Assembly (NCBI GenBank): GCA_033127725.1
Contig: AP026798.1
Location: 1,364,001-1,428,000, forward strand
Reading direction: 5' to 3'
From: Bombiscardovia nodaiensis
GTDB lineage: Bacteria; Actinomycetota; Actinomycetes; Actinomycetales; Bifidobacteriaceae
DNA length: 64,000 bases
Shown piece after piece: positions 55,807 through 64,000 of this stretch. Under the pieces are notes generated by a model. That model ran no database searches, was not told where the DNA came from, and saw only the letters and a program-made list of their open reading frames with translations. Both the position numbers and the translations under genes were made by a program. The stretch's first letter is position 1. Every line of letters begins with the position of its first letter.

Positions 55807-56817
55807 TCACTTCCCCTTCTTTGCCAGGCGAGCCTTGCGGCGGGATGCCTTAGCCGCCTTGCTGGCCTTTGTTTCATCGCTGTTGCGGGACCCCTGCTCC
55901 TGCGTTATGTAGGTGATAATGCCCGTAATCACGCCCATCAGGATGGCGAGCGCGGCCGCATTGTTGTACTGGCTGCCGTTGAGCGAGAGGTTGTAAGCCC
56001 AGAGATTGGGCGTGTAGTTGCTGGAAATAGCGTTGGGAGCTGGCGTCTTCAGGAGCTGGGGCTCGCTGAAGAGCTGGAAGGTGCCGATAATCGAGAACAT
56101 ATAGGTAATCAGCAACTGGCCCTTAATAGCGGGGATTTTGATGTAGCGCGCTACCTTCCACTCGCTGGCCCCATCGAGCCGGGCAGCTTCATAGAGCTCG
56201 GTTGGAATAGTTTTCAGTCCCGAGTATAAAATCAGCATATTGTAGCCCAAGAAGGACCAGGTCATGATGTTGCCGATTGACCACAAGATAACGTTTTTGG
56301 CCAAAGGTTCGAAACCGGTGCCAAGCAGGGCATTGATGTTGGCGGTCAGACCGAACTGGTTGCCGTAGAGGAACTCCCAAATGAGCACTGCCACCACGCC
56401 AGGCACTGCGTAGGGCAGGAAGAGGACTATGCGGAACACGCCGTGCCCCTTGAGCCGACCCGAATCTATGCACAGGGCCGCGAGCAGGGCCAAGCCCAGC
56501 ATAATCGGCACCTGAATCAGGAATACGCGAATGACTCGCCACAAACCGTCCCAGAAGGTCGCGTTTTTCAGGAGCGATATGTAGTTCGAGAGCCCCACGA
56601 AATGGCTGCCGCCGATGAGTTGATCCCTAAAGACGCTCAAGTAGAGGGCGTAGCAAATGGGCATAATCGTAGCAACAAAGAATACGATCAGGAAGGGCCC
56701 CACGAAACCCCAACCAATCCATCGCGTCTTAGTGTGAGCGCTCATTCTCGGGCGCCTACTGCTGGCTCGGCCCTGGCTACTGGAGCCAGAACGAGCTGGT
56801 GAAGATACAGATGTCAT
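55807..56817 (-). CDS. ABC sugar transporter permease, MalF-like
   Basis: 336 residues. Ser/Arg-rich N-terminal tail, then six helices beginning GWGFVGPFLIVFFVATIMPICYALYLSVF, and the EAA loop ELYEAARLDGASEWKVARYIKIPAIKGQLLITY. Lys/Ala-rich C-terminal tail. The ATG at 56817 has GGTGA six bases upstream; an internal ATG at 56745 (MSAHTKTRW) is an alternative and would sit inside an operator-like sequence. First transporter gene after the mannosidase. Confidence 0.92.
   Translation of the reverse strand: MTSVSSPARSGSSSQGRASSRRPRMSAHTKTRWIGWGFVGPFLIVFFVATIMPICYALYLSVFRDQLIGGSHFVGLSNYISLLKNATFWDGLWRVIRVFLIQVPIMLGLALLAALCIDSGRLKGHGVFRIVLFLPYAVPGVVAVLIWEFLYGNQFGLTANINALLGTGFEPLAKNVILWSIGNIMTWSFLGYNMLILYSGLKTIPTELYEAARLDGASEWKVARYIKIPAIKGQLLITYMFSIIGTFQLFSEPQLLKTPAPNAISSNYTPNLWAYNLSLNGSQYNNAAALAILMGVITGIITYITQEQGSRNSDETKASKAAKASRRKARLAKKGK
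56733..56744. promoter_or_regulatory. Lac-operator-like site at the 5' end of the MalF-like gene
   Basis: TGTGAGCGCTCA; the inner TGAGCGCTCA is a perfect 10-base palindrome. Shares TGTGAGCG with the site in lacZ and with an imperfect one (TGTGAGCGCACA) at 54825-54836, upstream of the binding-protein gene. Confidence 0.45.
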
Positions 56818-56995
56818 AGCAAATCACCAAACTTCCTTAGTTTGTGTAGTGGTACAAGCGCGCTTTTCATCCTTGAAAGCGGCGAAAGAGGGCTGTATTG
56901 ATGCCTCATAAGTATGCAGCCCTCAAGACAATTGCGGTAACTTGTGACTTCCTATTACCGCTTGTCGCGGCTGGGAATCGCTCTGTTTTTGCTCT

Positions 56996-59900
56996 CTACT
57001 TATGGCATGGCGCAATCCTCAATGTCGTGATTTGGAAGGGCCCCATACGAAGTTCAGCGCCCTCGAGCGGCACCGGCTCAGACTGGTCTGCGGCCACCAG
57101 AGCCCAGGCCAGCTGCGGGTCCACTGCCCCTTCTTCAGTCAAATCTGTTTCTCGAACCAGCGCATCTGCCAGCAGGGTGCTGGGATGCAGACGCGCTCTG
57201 GCACTGCTGCCGAGGGCTTCATAGCAGCGCACCACGATATCCTTCGACCCATCGTCGGCAGGCTTGACCCAGTCAAGCACAATCGAACCTTCAGAGTTTC
57301 CTTCGCAGGTCACCTCCTCTACAGTCAGCAGAGCGTCGCCCTCACTGACATCCGTAAGCTGGGGAGCATTCATCTCTTCAGCACAATCCAGCGTCTCTTT
57401 CAGGCTCGCGCCTGCACACAGCGTCCAGGCAAAGTCGTACGTATGCCCCCTGTCCGTATTCGGGTCGGGCAGGGTGGGAGACTCCAGCAGCGACATGCCG
57501 AAAGCAACACCAGGAGACGGCTGCCCAATCTGGCTGGCTGGCAGCTGAAAGGCGCTGGCTCCGTAAGTGGAGTCATTGGCTATGCCCAGTCCGTAGGCCC
57601 CTTGCGCCAAGTGGACGAAGCGGTGGGTGGAGCATTCGAACTGAGCTTCATCGGCCGCCCGATCCTTGGCAATTGGGCGTCTAACCAGCCCGTACTGGCA
57701 CTCGCAGGTGAGCTCCCGGGCTTGCACGTTTAGGGGCAGCAGAGCTTTCAAGAACCGATCCCGCTCCTGCCAGTTAACGCTCGCACGGAAGTTGAGGTCG
57801 CGAGAGCCCGCCCGGAGCATGACTTCAGTAGTGATTGTCGTACCCTGGCCAATGGTCGAAGTCAGCACCAGACCGGCTTCTTCCTGCCCCTGAACCACCC
57901 GTATATCACTGACCTTCTCACGCTCAATCGGCCCCAGGAAGGCGTCACGGTCCAGCTCCCAGGCGTCGCGCTCGCAGGGCTTATCGACCATGAGCTCGTA
58001 GCCCGCCAGGTAGTGACCAGATGCGACCAGCTCCTGCCCGCACGACAAATCCACCAGCGAAGTAATCCTGCCATCTTCGCTGCACTCCAGGCTCAGCAGG
58101 CCATTCGATAGCCGGTATCCGCTCTCAGTTTTCTGGCAGGCGGGCTGGGTATCACCAGCTGCTACGGGCAGCTCAGCTTGGCCGGTCTGCAAAGTCCCCT
58201 GCGCGGTGTGGACCTGCCACAGAGCTGGGCTGATGGTGGCCTTCTGCAAGCGAGGCCGCTCAGGGAATACCTGGTTGAGAGCGCTGACAGCCTGCTGGGT
58301 CAGCTCATGGATAGTCTCCAAGTCCTGGCGGTAGTCCTCCCGGGCCTCCCGGTGGACCCAGGAGATTGAAGTGCCGGGCAGAATGTCGTGGAACTGGTTC
58401 AGGAGTAGGCGCTTCCACAGGTCCGCCACCTGCTCAGCCGGGTACTGATAATTCTGGCAGGCGAGCTTGGCGTAAGAGCCCAAGTATTCCAGGGTGCGCA
58501 GCCCCGATTCCATCCGTCGGCAGCCCGCCTTCATCTCATGCTGGCTGGTGAGCGTCGCCCTATGCAGCTCCAAGTACAGCTCACCCACCCAATGGGGCCG
58601 TTCGCGCTCGTCGCAGGCGGCGAGCTGGTCGGTGAGTTTGCTAAAGAAATCGTCCGGACTTGACGGCTGGCAGGTGGGCAGTCCTTCCAGGTTTTCCATC
58701 CGCTGGAGCCGACCCGTCATCTCGCGCGTGGGACCACCGCCGCCGTCGCCAAAGCCGTAGAGCAAGAGCGCTTGGTCAATGCTCTCCTTGTCGCGGGCGT
58801 TGGCCTCGGCATAGCGCATCTCACTAGGCGTGGCCTCGGCCGCGTAAGTGTCTGTCGGCGGAAAATGCGTCACGATGGGCGTGCCGTCAATGCCCTCCCA
58901 GATGAACGAATGATGGGGAAAATGCGTGGTGTCGTTCCAGGAAATCTTTTGCGAGAGGAACCACTGGAAGCCGGCGCGGCGGGCAATCTGAGGGAAAGCG
59001 CCGGAGTAGCCAAAGCTGTCTGGCAGCCAGATGCCGCGCGGCACTACCTGGAGCTCCTGGGCAAAATAGCGCTTGCCGAAGGTGATTTGGCGGACCAGGG
59101 ACTCCCCCGTCGGCATCATGGCGTCGGCCTCCACCCACATGCCGCCCACCGGGATGAACCGGCCCTGGCTGATGCGTTCGCGCACCCGAGCGAAGAGCTC
59201 TGGGTAGTCTTCCTGGAGCCAGGCATACTGCTGGGCCGAGCTCATGGCGAAGAGGAAGTTGGGATCCACCTCCATTAGAGCCAGCACGTTGGCCACCGTG
59301 CGGGCTACCTTCCGGCGCGTCTCCCGCTTGGGCCACAGGTAGGCCGAGTCAATATGCGCATGGCCGATAGCATTCTCGTGCAAGACGCTGGCATAGGCCG
59401 ACTGGTCCAGTACTGCTCGCAGCTGGGCGCGGGCCTGGGCCAAGGTAGCCGGGCGGTTGTCGTCGTCGTAGGCGTTGAGCGAGCGCTGGAGGGCTTTAGC
59501 TAGGCGCCAGTAGCGCACGGAATCTGGCTCCAGCACCTTGATGAGCCCGCAGACCACTTCCAAATCTCGCGCGTACTCCCAAAGCTCCTGGTCAAAGAGA
59601 CAAACCTCGATAGGACCGAGCTGGTAGGCCGTGTAGAGCAGGCTGGTCGGCGCCTCGCCCAGGTTCGTGGAGCGGATAGGCGGGTTGACGAGCTTAGGAT
59701 TGCAGGCCGCCTCCAGGTAGAGGTTGAAAGTGCCGTCGCTGGCAATGAGCTGCCCGAGAGCGCCCTTGCCCCAGAGGCGCACCCAATTGTTGAGCGGGTG
59801 CACGCCCTTCAAAGCACGGCCGTCAGCCGCGTAGACCATACCCTCGCACTGGCCACCCACCATCTCGCCGGTCCAGCCTAAATCGACTCTCAATTCGATG

Positions 59901-60178
59901 GGCTGGTCCCGCTTGAGCACATTCTCCGGCACCCGCCCTTCGATATGGAACCAGGTCGTGCCCCAGGTCGTGCCCCAACTCTGGCCTTCCTGAGCTGGGT
60001 GGAAGCGCACTTGGCCACCCTCGCAGCGGCTGATGAACTCGCGCGGCGCAGTAGGTTCGCCAGTGTTCACATACGTGCTGACCTTGCACTGAGTGACTGG
60101 TGTATCGACATACGGCTCAATTCTGTCGCGCAAAAAGCGGTGACATTTGTTGAGCTCCCGATCGACTTTGATCTCCAT
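56996..60178 (-). CDS. Alpha-mannosidase, GH38
   Basis: 1060 residues, ATG with AAGGA upstream. N-terminal domain with WGTTWFHIEG, then the GH38 catalytic domain: zinc motif IGHAHIDSAYLWP (about residue 272), nucleophile Asp in WLPDSFGYSGAFPQIA (about 386), zinc His in ALLYGFGDGGGGP and the C-terminal beta domains with YGLVRRPIAKD. No signal peptide, so a cytoplasmic exo-mannosidase acting on imported mannosides or N-glycan fragments. A 12-base tandem duplication near residues 67-74 gives GTTWGTTW. Downstream of the DeoR regulator by 60 bases, upstream of the sugar permeases by about 180. Confidence 0.95.
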   Translation of the reverse strand: MEIKVDRELNKCHRFLRDRIEPYVDTPVTQCKVSTYVNTGEPTAPREFISRCEGGQVRFHPAQEGQSWGTTWGTTWFHIEGRVPENVLKRDQPIELRVDLGWTGEMVGGQCEGMVYAADGRALKGVHPLNNWVRLWGKGALGQLIASDGTFNLYLEAACNPKLVNPPIRSTNLGEAPTSLLYTAYQLGPIEVCLFDQELWEYARDLEVVCGLIKVLEPDSVRYWRLAKALQRSLNAYDDDNRPATLAQARAQLRAVLDQSAYASVLHENAIGHAHIDSAYLWPKRETRRKVARTVANVLALMEVDPNFLFAMSSAQQYAWLQEDYPELFARVRERISQGRFIPVGGMWVEADAMMPTGESLVRQITFGKRYFAQELQVVPRGIWLPDSFGYSGAFPQIARRAGFQWFLSQKISWNDTTHFPHHSFIWEGIDGTPIVTHFPPTDTYAAEATPSEMRYAEANARDKESIDQALLLYGFGDGGGGPTREMTGRLQRMENLEGLPTCQPSSPDDFFSKLTDQLAACDERERPHWVGELYLELHRATLTSQHEMKAGCRRMESGLRTLEYLGSYAKLACQNYQYPAEQVADLWKRLLLNQFHDILPGTSISWVHREAREDYRQDLETIHELTQQAVSALNQVFPERPRLQKATISPALWQVHTAQGTLQTGQAELPVAAGDTQPACQKTESGYRLSNGLLSLECSEDGRITSLVDLSCGQELVASGHYLAGYELMVDKPCERDAWELDRDAFLGPIEREKVSDIRVVQGQEEAGLVLTSTIGQGTTITTEVMLRAGSRDLNFRASVNWQERDRFLKALLPLNVQARELTCECQYGLVRRPIAKDRAADEAQFECSTHRFVHLAQGAYGLGIANDSTYGASAFQLPASQIGQPSPGVAFGMSLLESPTLPDPNTDRGHTYDFAWTLCAGASLKETLDCAEEMNAPQLTDVSEGDALLTVEEVTCEGNSEGSIVLDWVKPADDGSKDIVVRCYEALGSSARARLHPSTLLADALVRETDLTEEGAVDPQLAWALVAADQSEPVPLEGAELRMGPFQITTLRIAPCHK

Positions 60179-60238
60179 ATGAGGAATCCTTTTTTTTACC
60201 GAAAAATATGGGCTGCTGAGCGAGTTAAGCGCTGTTTA

Positions 60239-61015
60239 CTAGGCTTGAATGAGGCGGCGGTCGCTCTCTTGGAAGTGCTTGAGCACGTCTGGGGTTGGCT
60301 CGCCAGTAGTCACCAGGGTGTTCACCTGGTCCAGCGTGCAGAGCTTGAGGCTGCCGTTACCTGGGAATTTCGTCTCGTCCGCCAGGAGCACGACCTGTTC
60401 GGCGGCGGCTATAAAGCGCTGCTTAATCGGGGCTTCGATGGCCATGTTGTCAACCACGGTGTCTCCCCGCACTCCGGTGCAGGTGAGGAACATAGTGTCT
60501 GCGGCAATCTGCTCAATAGTCTGCTCGGTGATGAAGCCGACGAGCGAGTCGTGGTGGTGGCGCAGGGCTCCTCCCACGAGCACCACATCCACGGTGTCGT
60601 CGTGGCGGACCTGGTCGAGCACGGCCAGATTGGCGGTGATGATGGTGACCTGCCGACCCTTGAGCTCATGGGCGATCAGCGCGGTCAAGGGACCCACATC
60701 CAGGATGATCGTGGACCCGTCTTGCACTAGCCCAGCAGCGGCAGCAGCTACTCGGCGGTCTAAGTCGCTCATTTGCGCTTTTTTGCCGTCAGCGCTGACC
60801 TCGACGCTTCCCGAATCGGTCATGTTCGCCCGGCTGCCCTGGGTCAGCATGGCACCGCCATATTTGCGCTCCAACTGCCCCTGCCGCTCCAAATAGGTTA
60901 AATCGCGGCGGATAGTGCCCTCGCTCACGCCTAGCCCGTCAGAGAGTTCCCTGACTGACTGTCCGTGCTGGGCCAGCTTATCTAGTATCTGTTGACGTCG
61001 TTCATCTAGCAACAT
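60239..61015 (-). CDS. DeoR-family transcriptional regulator
   Basis: 258 residues. N-terminal DeoR helix-turn-helix RRQQILDKLAQHGQSVRELSDGLGVSEGTIRRDLTYLERQG, then the sugar-phosphate sensor domain with KYGGAML, LVQDGSTIILDVGPLTALIAHEL and the final ADETKF. Such proteins repress sugar catabolism genes and respond to phosphorylated sugars. First gene upstream of the GH38 gene on the same strand, so probably regulates the mannosidase locus and itself. Confidence 0.92.
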   Translation of the reverse strand: MLLDERRQQILDKLAQHGQSVRELSDGLGVSEGTIRRDLTYLERQGQLERKYGGAMLTQGSRANMTDSGSVEVSADGKKAQMSDLDRRVAAAAAGLVQDGSTIILDVGPLTALIAHELKGRQVTIITANLAVLDQVRHDDTVDVVLVGGALRHHHDSLVGFITEQTIEQIAADTMFLTCTGVRGDTVVDNMAIEAPIKQRFIAAAEQVVLLADETKFPGNGSLKLCTLDQVNTLVTTGEPTPDVLKHFQESDRRLIQA

Positions 61016-61576
61016 GCAACAATGCTATCGCATTTGGTTGAAAATTGCAAAGTTTGTTCATCTTTTGTTGATTATGATTGTTTGATCAGCTTTTTTGAGC
61101 CTGTCATCAGAGACCGTCAGTCACCCTGAACGGCCCACTGCAAACTGACATTCTCGACATACTCCGAGGCAAGCAAGCTACAACAACACCTCGTAGCGGA
61201 AGGCCTGGAGCACTGAGCAACTCGGAGCAAAAGTGATCATACAATCAGCAGTCTGCCTTACAACTCACAACTCCCCTATCGACCACTACAAACAACCACA
61301 ACAAAATCCACTCAATCTCAGCAAAAGATTTCATATATTCGGTTTTACTCAATGCAGCATTAGTGAGTATTCATACAGGTAAAGTGCATAACAGCTCATG
61401 CACCTCACCCGAATCACAACCACAAGTCAGTCTCTCTACAAGACCGCTGATTCGATAGCCTGGAGTAGTGCAAAAGTAAAAAACGCATTCTCCGCAACGA
61501 AACGAAAATCTAGTAAGCCGCGCAGAATTCCAAAAACCGTTGCAGCAACGACAGGACGAGTAATACACGAGCAATA
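61016..61576. other. Non-coding AT-rich stretch between two regulator genes
   Basis: About 560 bases, less GC-rich than its surroundings. It must contain the DeoR promoter on the minus strand. Short open frames here have no protein character. No repeat or RNA gene recognised. Confidence 0.4.
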
Positions 61577-62731
61577 TCACTCAGGTCGTTGAGCCCCCAC
61601 TGGACGGGTGGATTCACGAATAATCAACTTCGGTGTCAAAATTCTGCGGTTACCACTGACCACCTCACCGTTAAAGATTTTAAGCAACAGATTAGCAACT
61701 TTCGTTCCATAAAGACCAGCATCACGATGAACAGACGTAACGGAAGGGTACATGGCCTGGCAAATAAAGCTATCCTCAAAGCTAACGACTGCCGGCATAC
61801 GTGTCAATATCTCGTTGTCTTCGGTTTTCACTCCGGAGTCAGACTGCTGAGCACGGCTGAGCGCGATTTCAATGAGAGAGCGCATACTGGCTGTAGCTAA
61901 AATTTCATTTTCATAAATAAAAGCAGTATAGGGCTCATCCTGCGTAAGTAACCTTGCTGTTACTTCAAAAGCCTCGGAAGGATCAAAATTTGTGAAATAT
62001 ACTGAGTCCGACTGCAGGTTATGATCCTGAGCAAATTCATGGAATGAGGCAGCTCGGGCCTTACTATAGTCTAAGTTCCCGTCTCCTGACAGATATGCAA
62101 TTCGCCTGTGACCAAGTAGACTAAGATGTTCCAAAATGGTGCGCATAGTTTTGGAGTCATCAATCGAAAGTGAAGGCACCACATTGCTTGGATCTGGCCC
62201 TCCAGCGAGTACAGCAGGTAGGCCGAGCGAATGCAAAAGAGCAGGGCGAGGATCTTGAGCTAAAAGATCTACTAGAATCACACCATCAACACGTTTAGCC
62301 TTCGCCCAGGAGCGATATGTATCCATCTCTTCTTGCAAGCTTGCACATGGCCGAAATAAGAGACCATAACCTTGCTCACTCAGCGAAGCGTGTATTCCAG
62401 CCATAAAGTGAAGCATAAAGTTTTCTGTCTGAAAAGCATCCATAGACCGGGCAGGAGCAAAACCAACAGTCATAGTTTTCGAAGAGCTTAAAGCTTGCGC
62501 CGCATAAATTGGCGTCCATCCCATGCGAGCCGCAGTTTCCTTAACTTTTTGCTTAGTCTGCTCCGAGACGCCGGGTCGGTCATTAATGGCAAACGAGACA
62601 GCAGTCTGCGATATGCCCAACTCTTTAGCAATATCTTGCAAACTAACTCTCTTATCGTTATTTCCACTTGCCAGCATTTGATCTGACAAATTCTGGCTTG
62701 AACGCTGTATGCGTCCTTGAGTCTTATGCAT
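61577..62731 (-). CDS. LacI-family transcriptional regulator
   Basis: 384 residues, AGAAGGA before the ATG. HTH around residues 28-75: VSLQDIAKELGISQTAVSFAINDRPGVSEQTKQKVKETAARMGW (LacI hinge helix follows), then the sugar-binding domain with VGFAPARSMDAF, KRVDGVILVDLL, DDSKTMRTILEHLSLLGHRRIAYLSGD and SVHRDAGLYGTKVANLLLKI. Binds sugars and controls nearby catabolism. Directly downstream of the GH31 gene on the same strand with about 125 bases between. GC content and codon use are lower than in the housekeeping genes, suggesting an accessory locus. Confidence 0.92.
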   Translation of the reverse strand: MHKTQGRIQRSSQNLSDQMLASGNNDKRVSLQDIAKELGISQTAVSFAINDRPGVSEQTKQKVKETAARMGWTPIYAAQALSSSKTMTVGFAPARSMDAFQTENFMLHFMAGIHASLSEQGYGLLFRPCASLQEEMDTYRSWAKAKRVDGVILVDLLAQDPRPALLHSLGLPAVLAGGPDPSNVVPSLSIDDSKTMRTILEHLSLLGHRRIAYLSGDGNLDYSKARAASFHEFAQDHNLQSDSVYFTNFDPSEAFEVTARLLTQDEPYTAFIYENEILATASMRSLIEIALSRAQQSDSGVKTEDNEILTRMPAVVSFEDSFICQAMYPSVTSVHRDAGLYGTKVANLLLKIFNGEVVSGNRRILTPKLIIRESTRPVGAQRPE

Positions 62732-62854
62732 GACTGTCCTTCTCCACTCTCACATTCGAGATAAGAGGAAAACTCTTGCCCACTCTTACCCACCCTGTTT
62801 ACATTAGAATACCTGTAATTTTCAGAGTTGTTAGCAGTGAGCTATCGCTTTACC

Positions 62855-64000
62855 CTATGATCTCGTCAAGATTTCCGCTAGCGCATTGATCACGGTTTGC
62901 GGCACGTGCGACTGGAACCACTTTGGCTCCCCATACTCACCTGGTGCCATCTCCAATGTGTGAAGTGCTGCAAGAGCTCCTATTCCCTGCTCTTCTATGA
63001 GATTCAGCATGCACTCTTTTGTGTAATAGAGCATCTGGGCGTCGTTGAGTACCTCAAACGCATCGCGCTGTACAGGATTACTTGCTAGTTTTATACCAGA
63101 ACCTAAATCAACTCGAAGTGCATAAGCGATATCTACCTCATTCACATCCACAGTCAAACTGAGCAACTTTGCATTATATGAAATGTCAGATTCTACAGGC
63201 TGCCCATGCTGAGTAACTTTTATTGCTTTCTTGTCTGGCTCATCGATACCACGGAAAACTATCTGCCAATGGCGGCGCTCGGGAATAAAACGGCGGATTG
63301 CCGAACTGCATTCTGGACTGCCATTACCACCATTGTTACCAATACCAGCATCAGCGGCAGGACCTATAGTGAAAATGGTGTGCTGACCCCAGTCTAGTAT
63401 CAGCGAAGTTTTCGCCCAATGCTCTCGTCCCTGTTGAGCACCATTATCTTCCCAAAGATCAAACAATCCCGACTCACCCGGAAAAACCAATACGCGCAAA
63501 TCTTCCGGATTGCTCACCATGTTTATCCTATTACCGTTTTGAGCACGGTTGTGTGTAGTTGAGAGCATTTGCAAAGGCACAATCCCGCCAGCCTTAGCAA
63601 AAACCGGAACTTGGTCTAATGTCCTCCAAACTTCCATAAGCCTACCGGCACCCGCAGTTGCTTCATAGCGACGACCGTTGGAACAATCAAACCAAGTACC
63701 TTGGGGAAACCAAACTTGAGCCCTACCTCTCTGCAACACAGGGTCATTCGCTTCAAGCACAGGAGAGACAATAAGCTCTGTGCCAAACTGATATTGAGTT
63801 GGGACGTTACCTCCTGAAAAGTTCCAATACATGGGCTCTATGAGAGGTAAATCATCATATGCCGCTCTCCGATTCATGGTATACAAATAAGGTATTAACT
63901 CATGCCGCAAGCGAAGGGCTGTTGTCATAGCAGAACGAGTCTGTGCGTGGAAGTTCCAAGGTTCTTTTCCATTGAACGGGGAATTCGTGGAATGCAAGCG
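62855..64000 (-). CDS. GH31 glycoside hydrolase (C-terminal part, cut by window edge)
   Basis: About 380 residues to the stop at 62855; the gene begins beyond the right edge. The visible start (EPWNFHAQTRSAMTTALRLRHELIPYLYTMNRRAAYDDLPLIEPMYWNF) is the last part of the GH31 barrel, followed by FGTELIVSPVLE, VWFPQGTWFDCSNGRRY and PVFAKAGGIVPLQM, the family's proximal beta domain, and a long distal domain. The catalytic nucleophile and acid lie outside. Alpha-glucosidase or alpha-xylosidase activity cannot be told. Codon use is less GC-biased than upstream genes, like the adjacent LacI gene. Confidence 0.9.
   Translation of the reverse strand, partial: RLHSTNSPFNGKEPWNFHAQTRSAMTTALRLRHELIPYLYTMNRRAAYDDLPLIEPMYWNFSGGNVPTQYQFGTELIVSPVLEANDPVLQRGRAQVWFPQGTWFDCSNGRRYEATAGAGRLMEVWRTLDQVPVFAKAGGIVPLQMLSTTHNRAQNGNRINMVSNPEDLRVLVFPGESGLFDLWEDNGAQQGREHWAKTSLILDWGQHTIFTIGPAADAGIGNNGGNGSPECSSAIRRFIPERRHWQIVFRGIDEPDKKAIKVTQHGQPVESDISYNAKLLSLTVDVNEVDIAYALRVDLGSGIKLASNPVQRDAFEVLNDAQMLYYTKECMLNLIEEQGIGALAALHTLEMAPGEYGEPKWFQSHVPQTVINALAEILTRS

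Overview
The window is a contiguous piece of a moderately GC-rich actinobacterial chromosome, most likely Bifidobacterium or a close relative in the Bifidobacteriaceae. This rests on gene content and order read directly: a TRAM methyltransferase/DUF3159/DUF3710 block, infC-rpmI-rplT, parA-scpA-scpB with xerD, smc-folC, tyrA-pheA, a bL37 gene, and carbohydrate loci with family 1 ABC importers, GH2, GH38 and GH31 enzymes. No tRNA, rRNA, CRISPR array or insertion sequence was seen. The species is not determined; the D-aspartate cross-bridge genes and the glycan loci would fit a gut-associated host, including insect guts.

Layout. 1-2.1 kb: 5' part of an RNA methyltransferase gene and two conserved actinobacterial genes. 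2.2-12.4 kb: a peptide-type ABC importer on the minus strand, read as three tandem paralogous binding lipoproteins, two permeases and one double ATPase; strong hairpins follow each binding-protein gene. 12.5-24.4 kb: housekeeping block with a frameshifted xerC-like recombinase, a small conserved gene, tyrA-pheA, typA, the scpB-scpA-parA segregation operon, xerD, and the infC-rpmI-rplT operon, whose infC starts at ATT. 25-36.5 kb: small poorly known genes (one apparently frameshifted), a fused msrA-msrB, thiN, an ArsC-like gene, gap, a DedA gene, ybaK, a second type of lepA, an aldose epimerase, the 24-codon bL37 gene and an ECF sigma factor with a short partner. 36.5-41 kb: an exonuclease and a three-gene operon (MurE-like ligase, D-aspartate ligase, aspartate racemase) that would make and attach D-Asp for the peptidoglycan cross-bridge. 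41-49.6 kb: smc, folC, an Xaa-Pro aminopeptidase, a Nudix hydrolase and a membrane protein. 49.8-64 kb: a glycan-use region on the minus strand (DeoR regulator, GH38 alpha-mannosidase, two sugar permeases, a sugar-binding lipoprotein, GH2 beta-galactosidase), then a LacI regulator beside a GH31 gene cut by the right edge.

The most noteworthy points are the complete D-Asp cross-bridge operon, the AUU-initiated infC with its leader, the tiny bL37 gene, a divergent second LepA, three lac-operator-like TGTGAGCG sites in the galactosidase/transporter locus, tripled binding proteins with intercistronic hairpins, a PheA with altered catalytic and regulatory motifs, and two likely frameshifts in short G runs.
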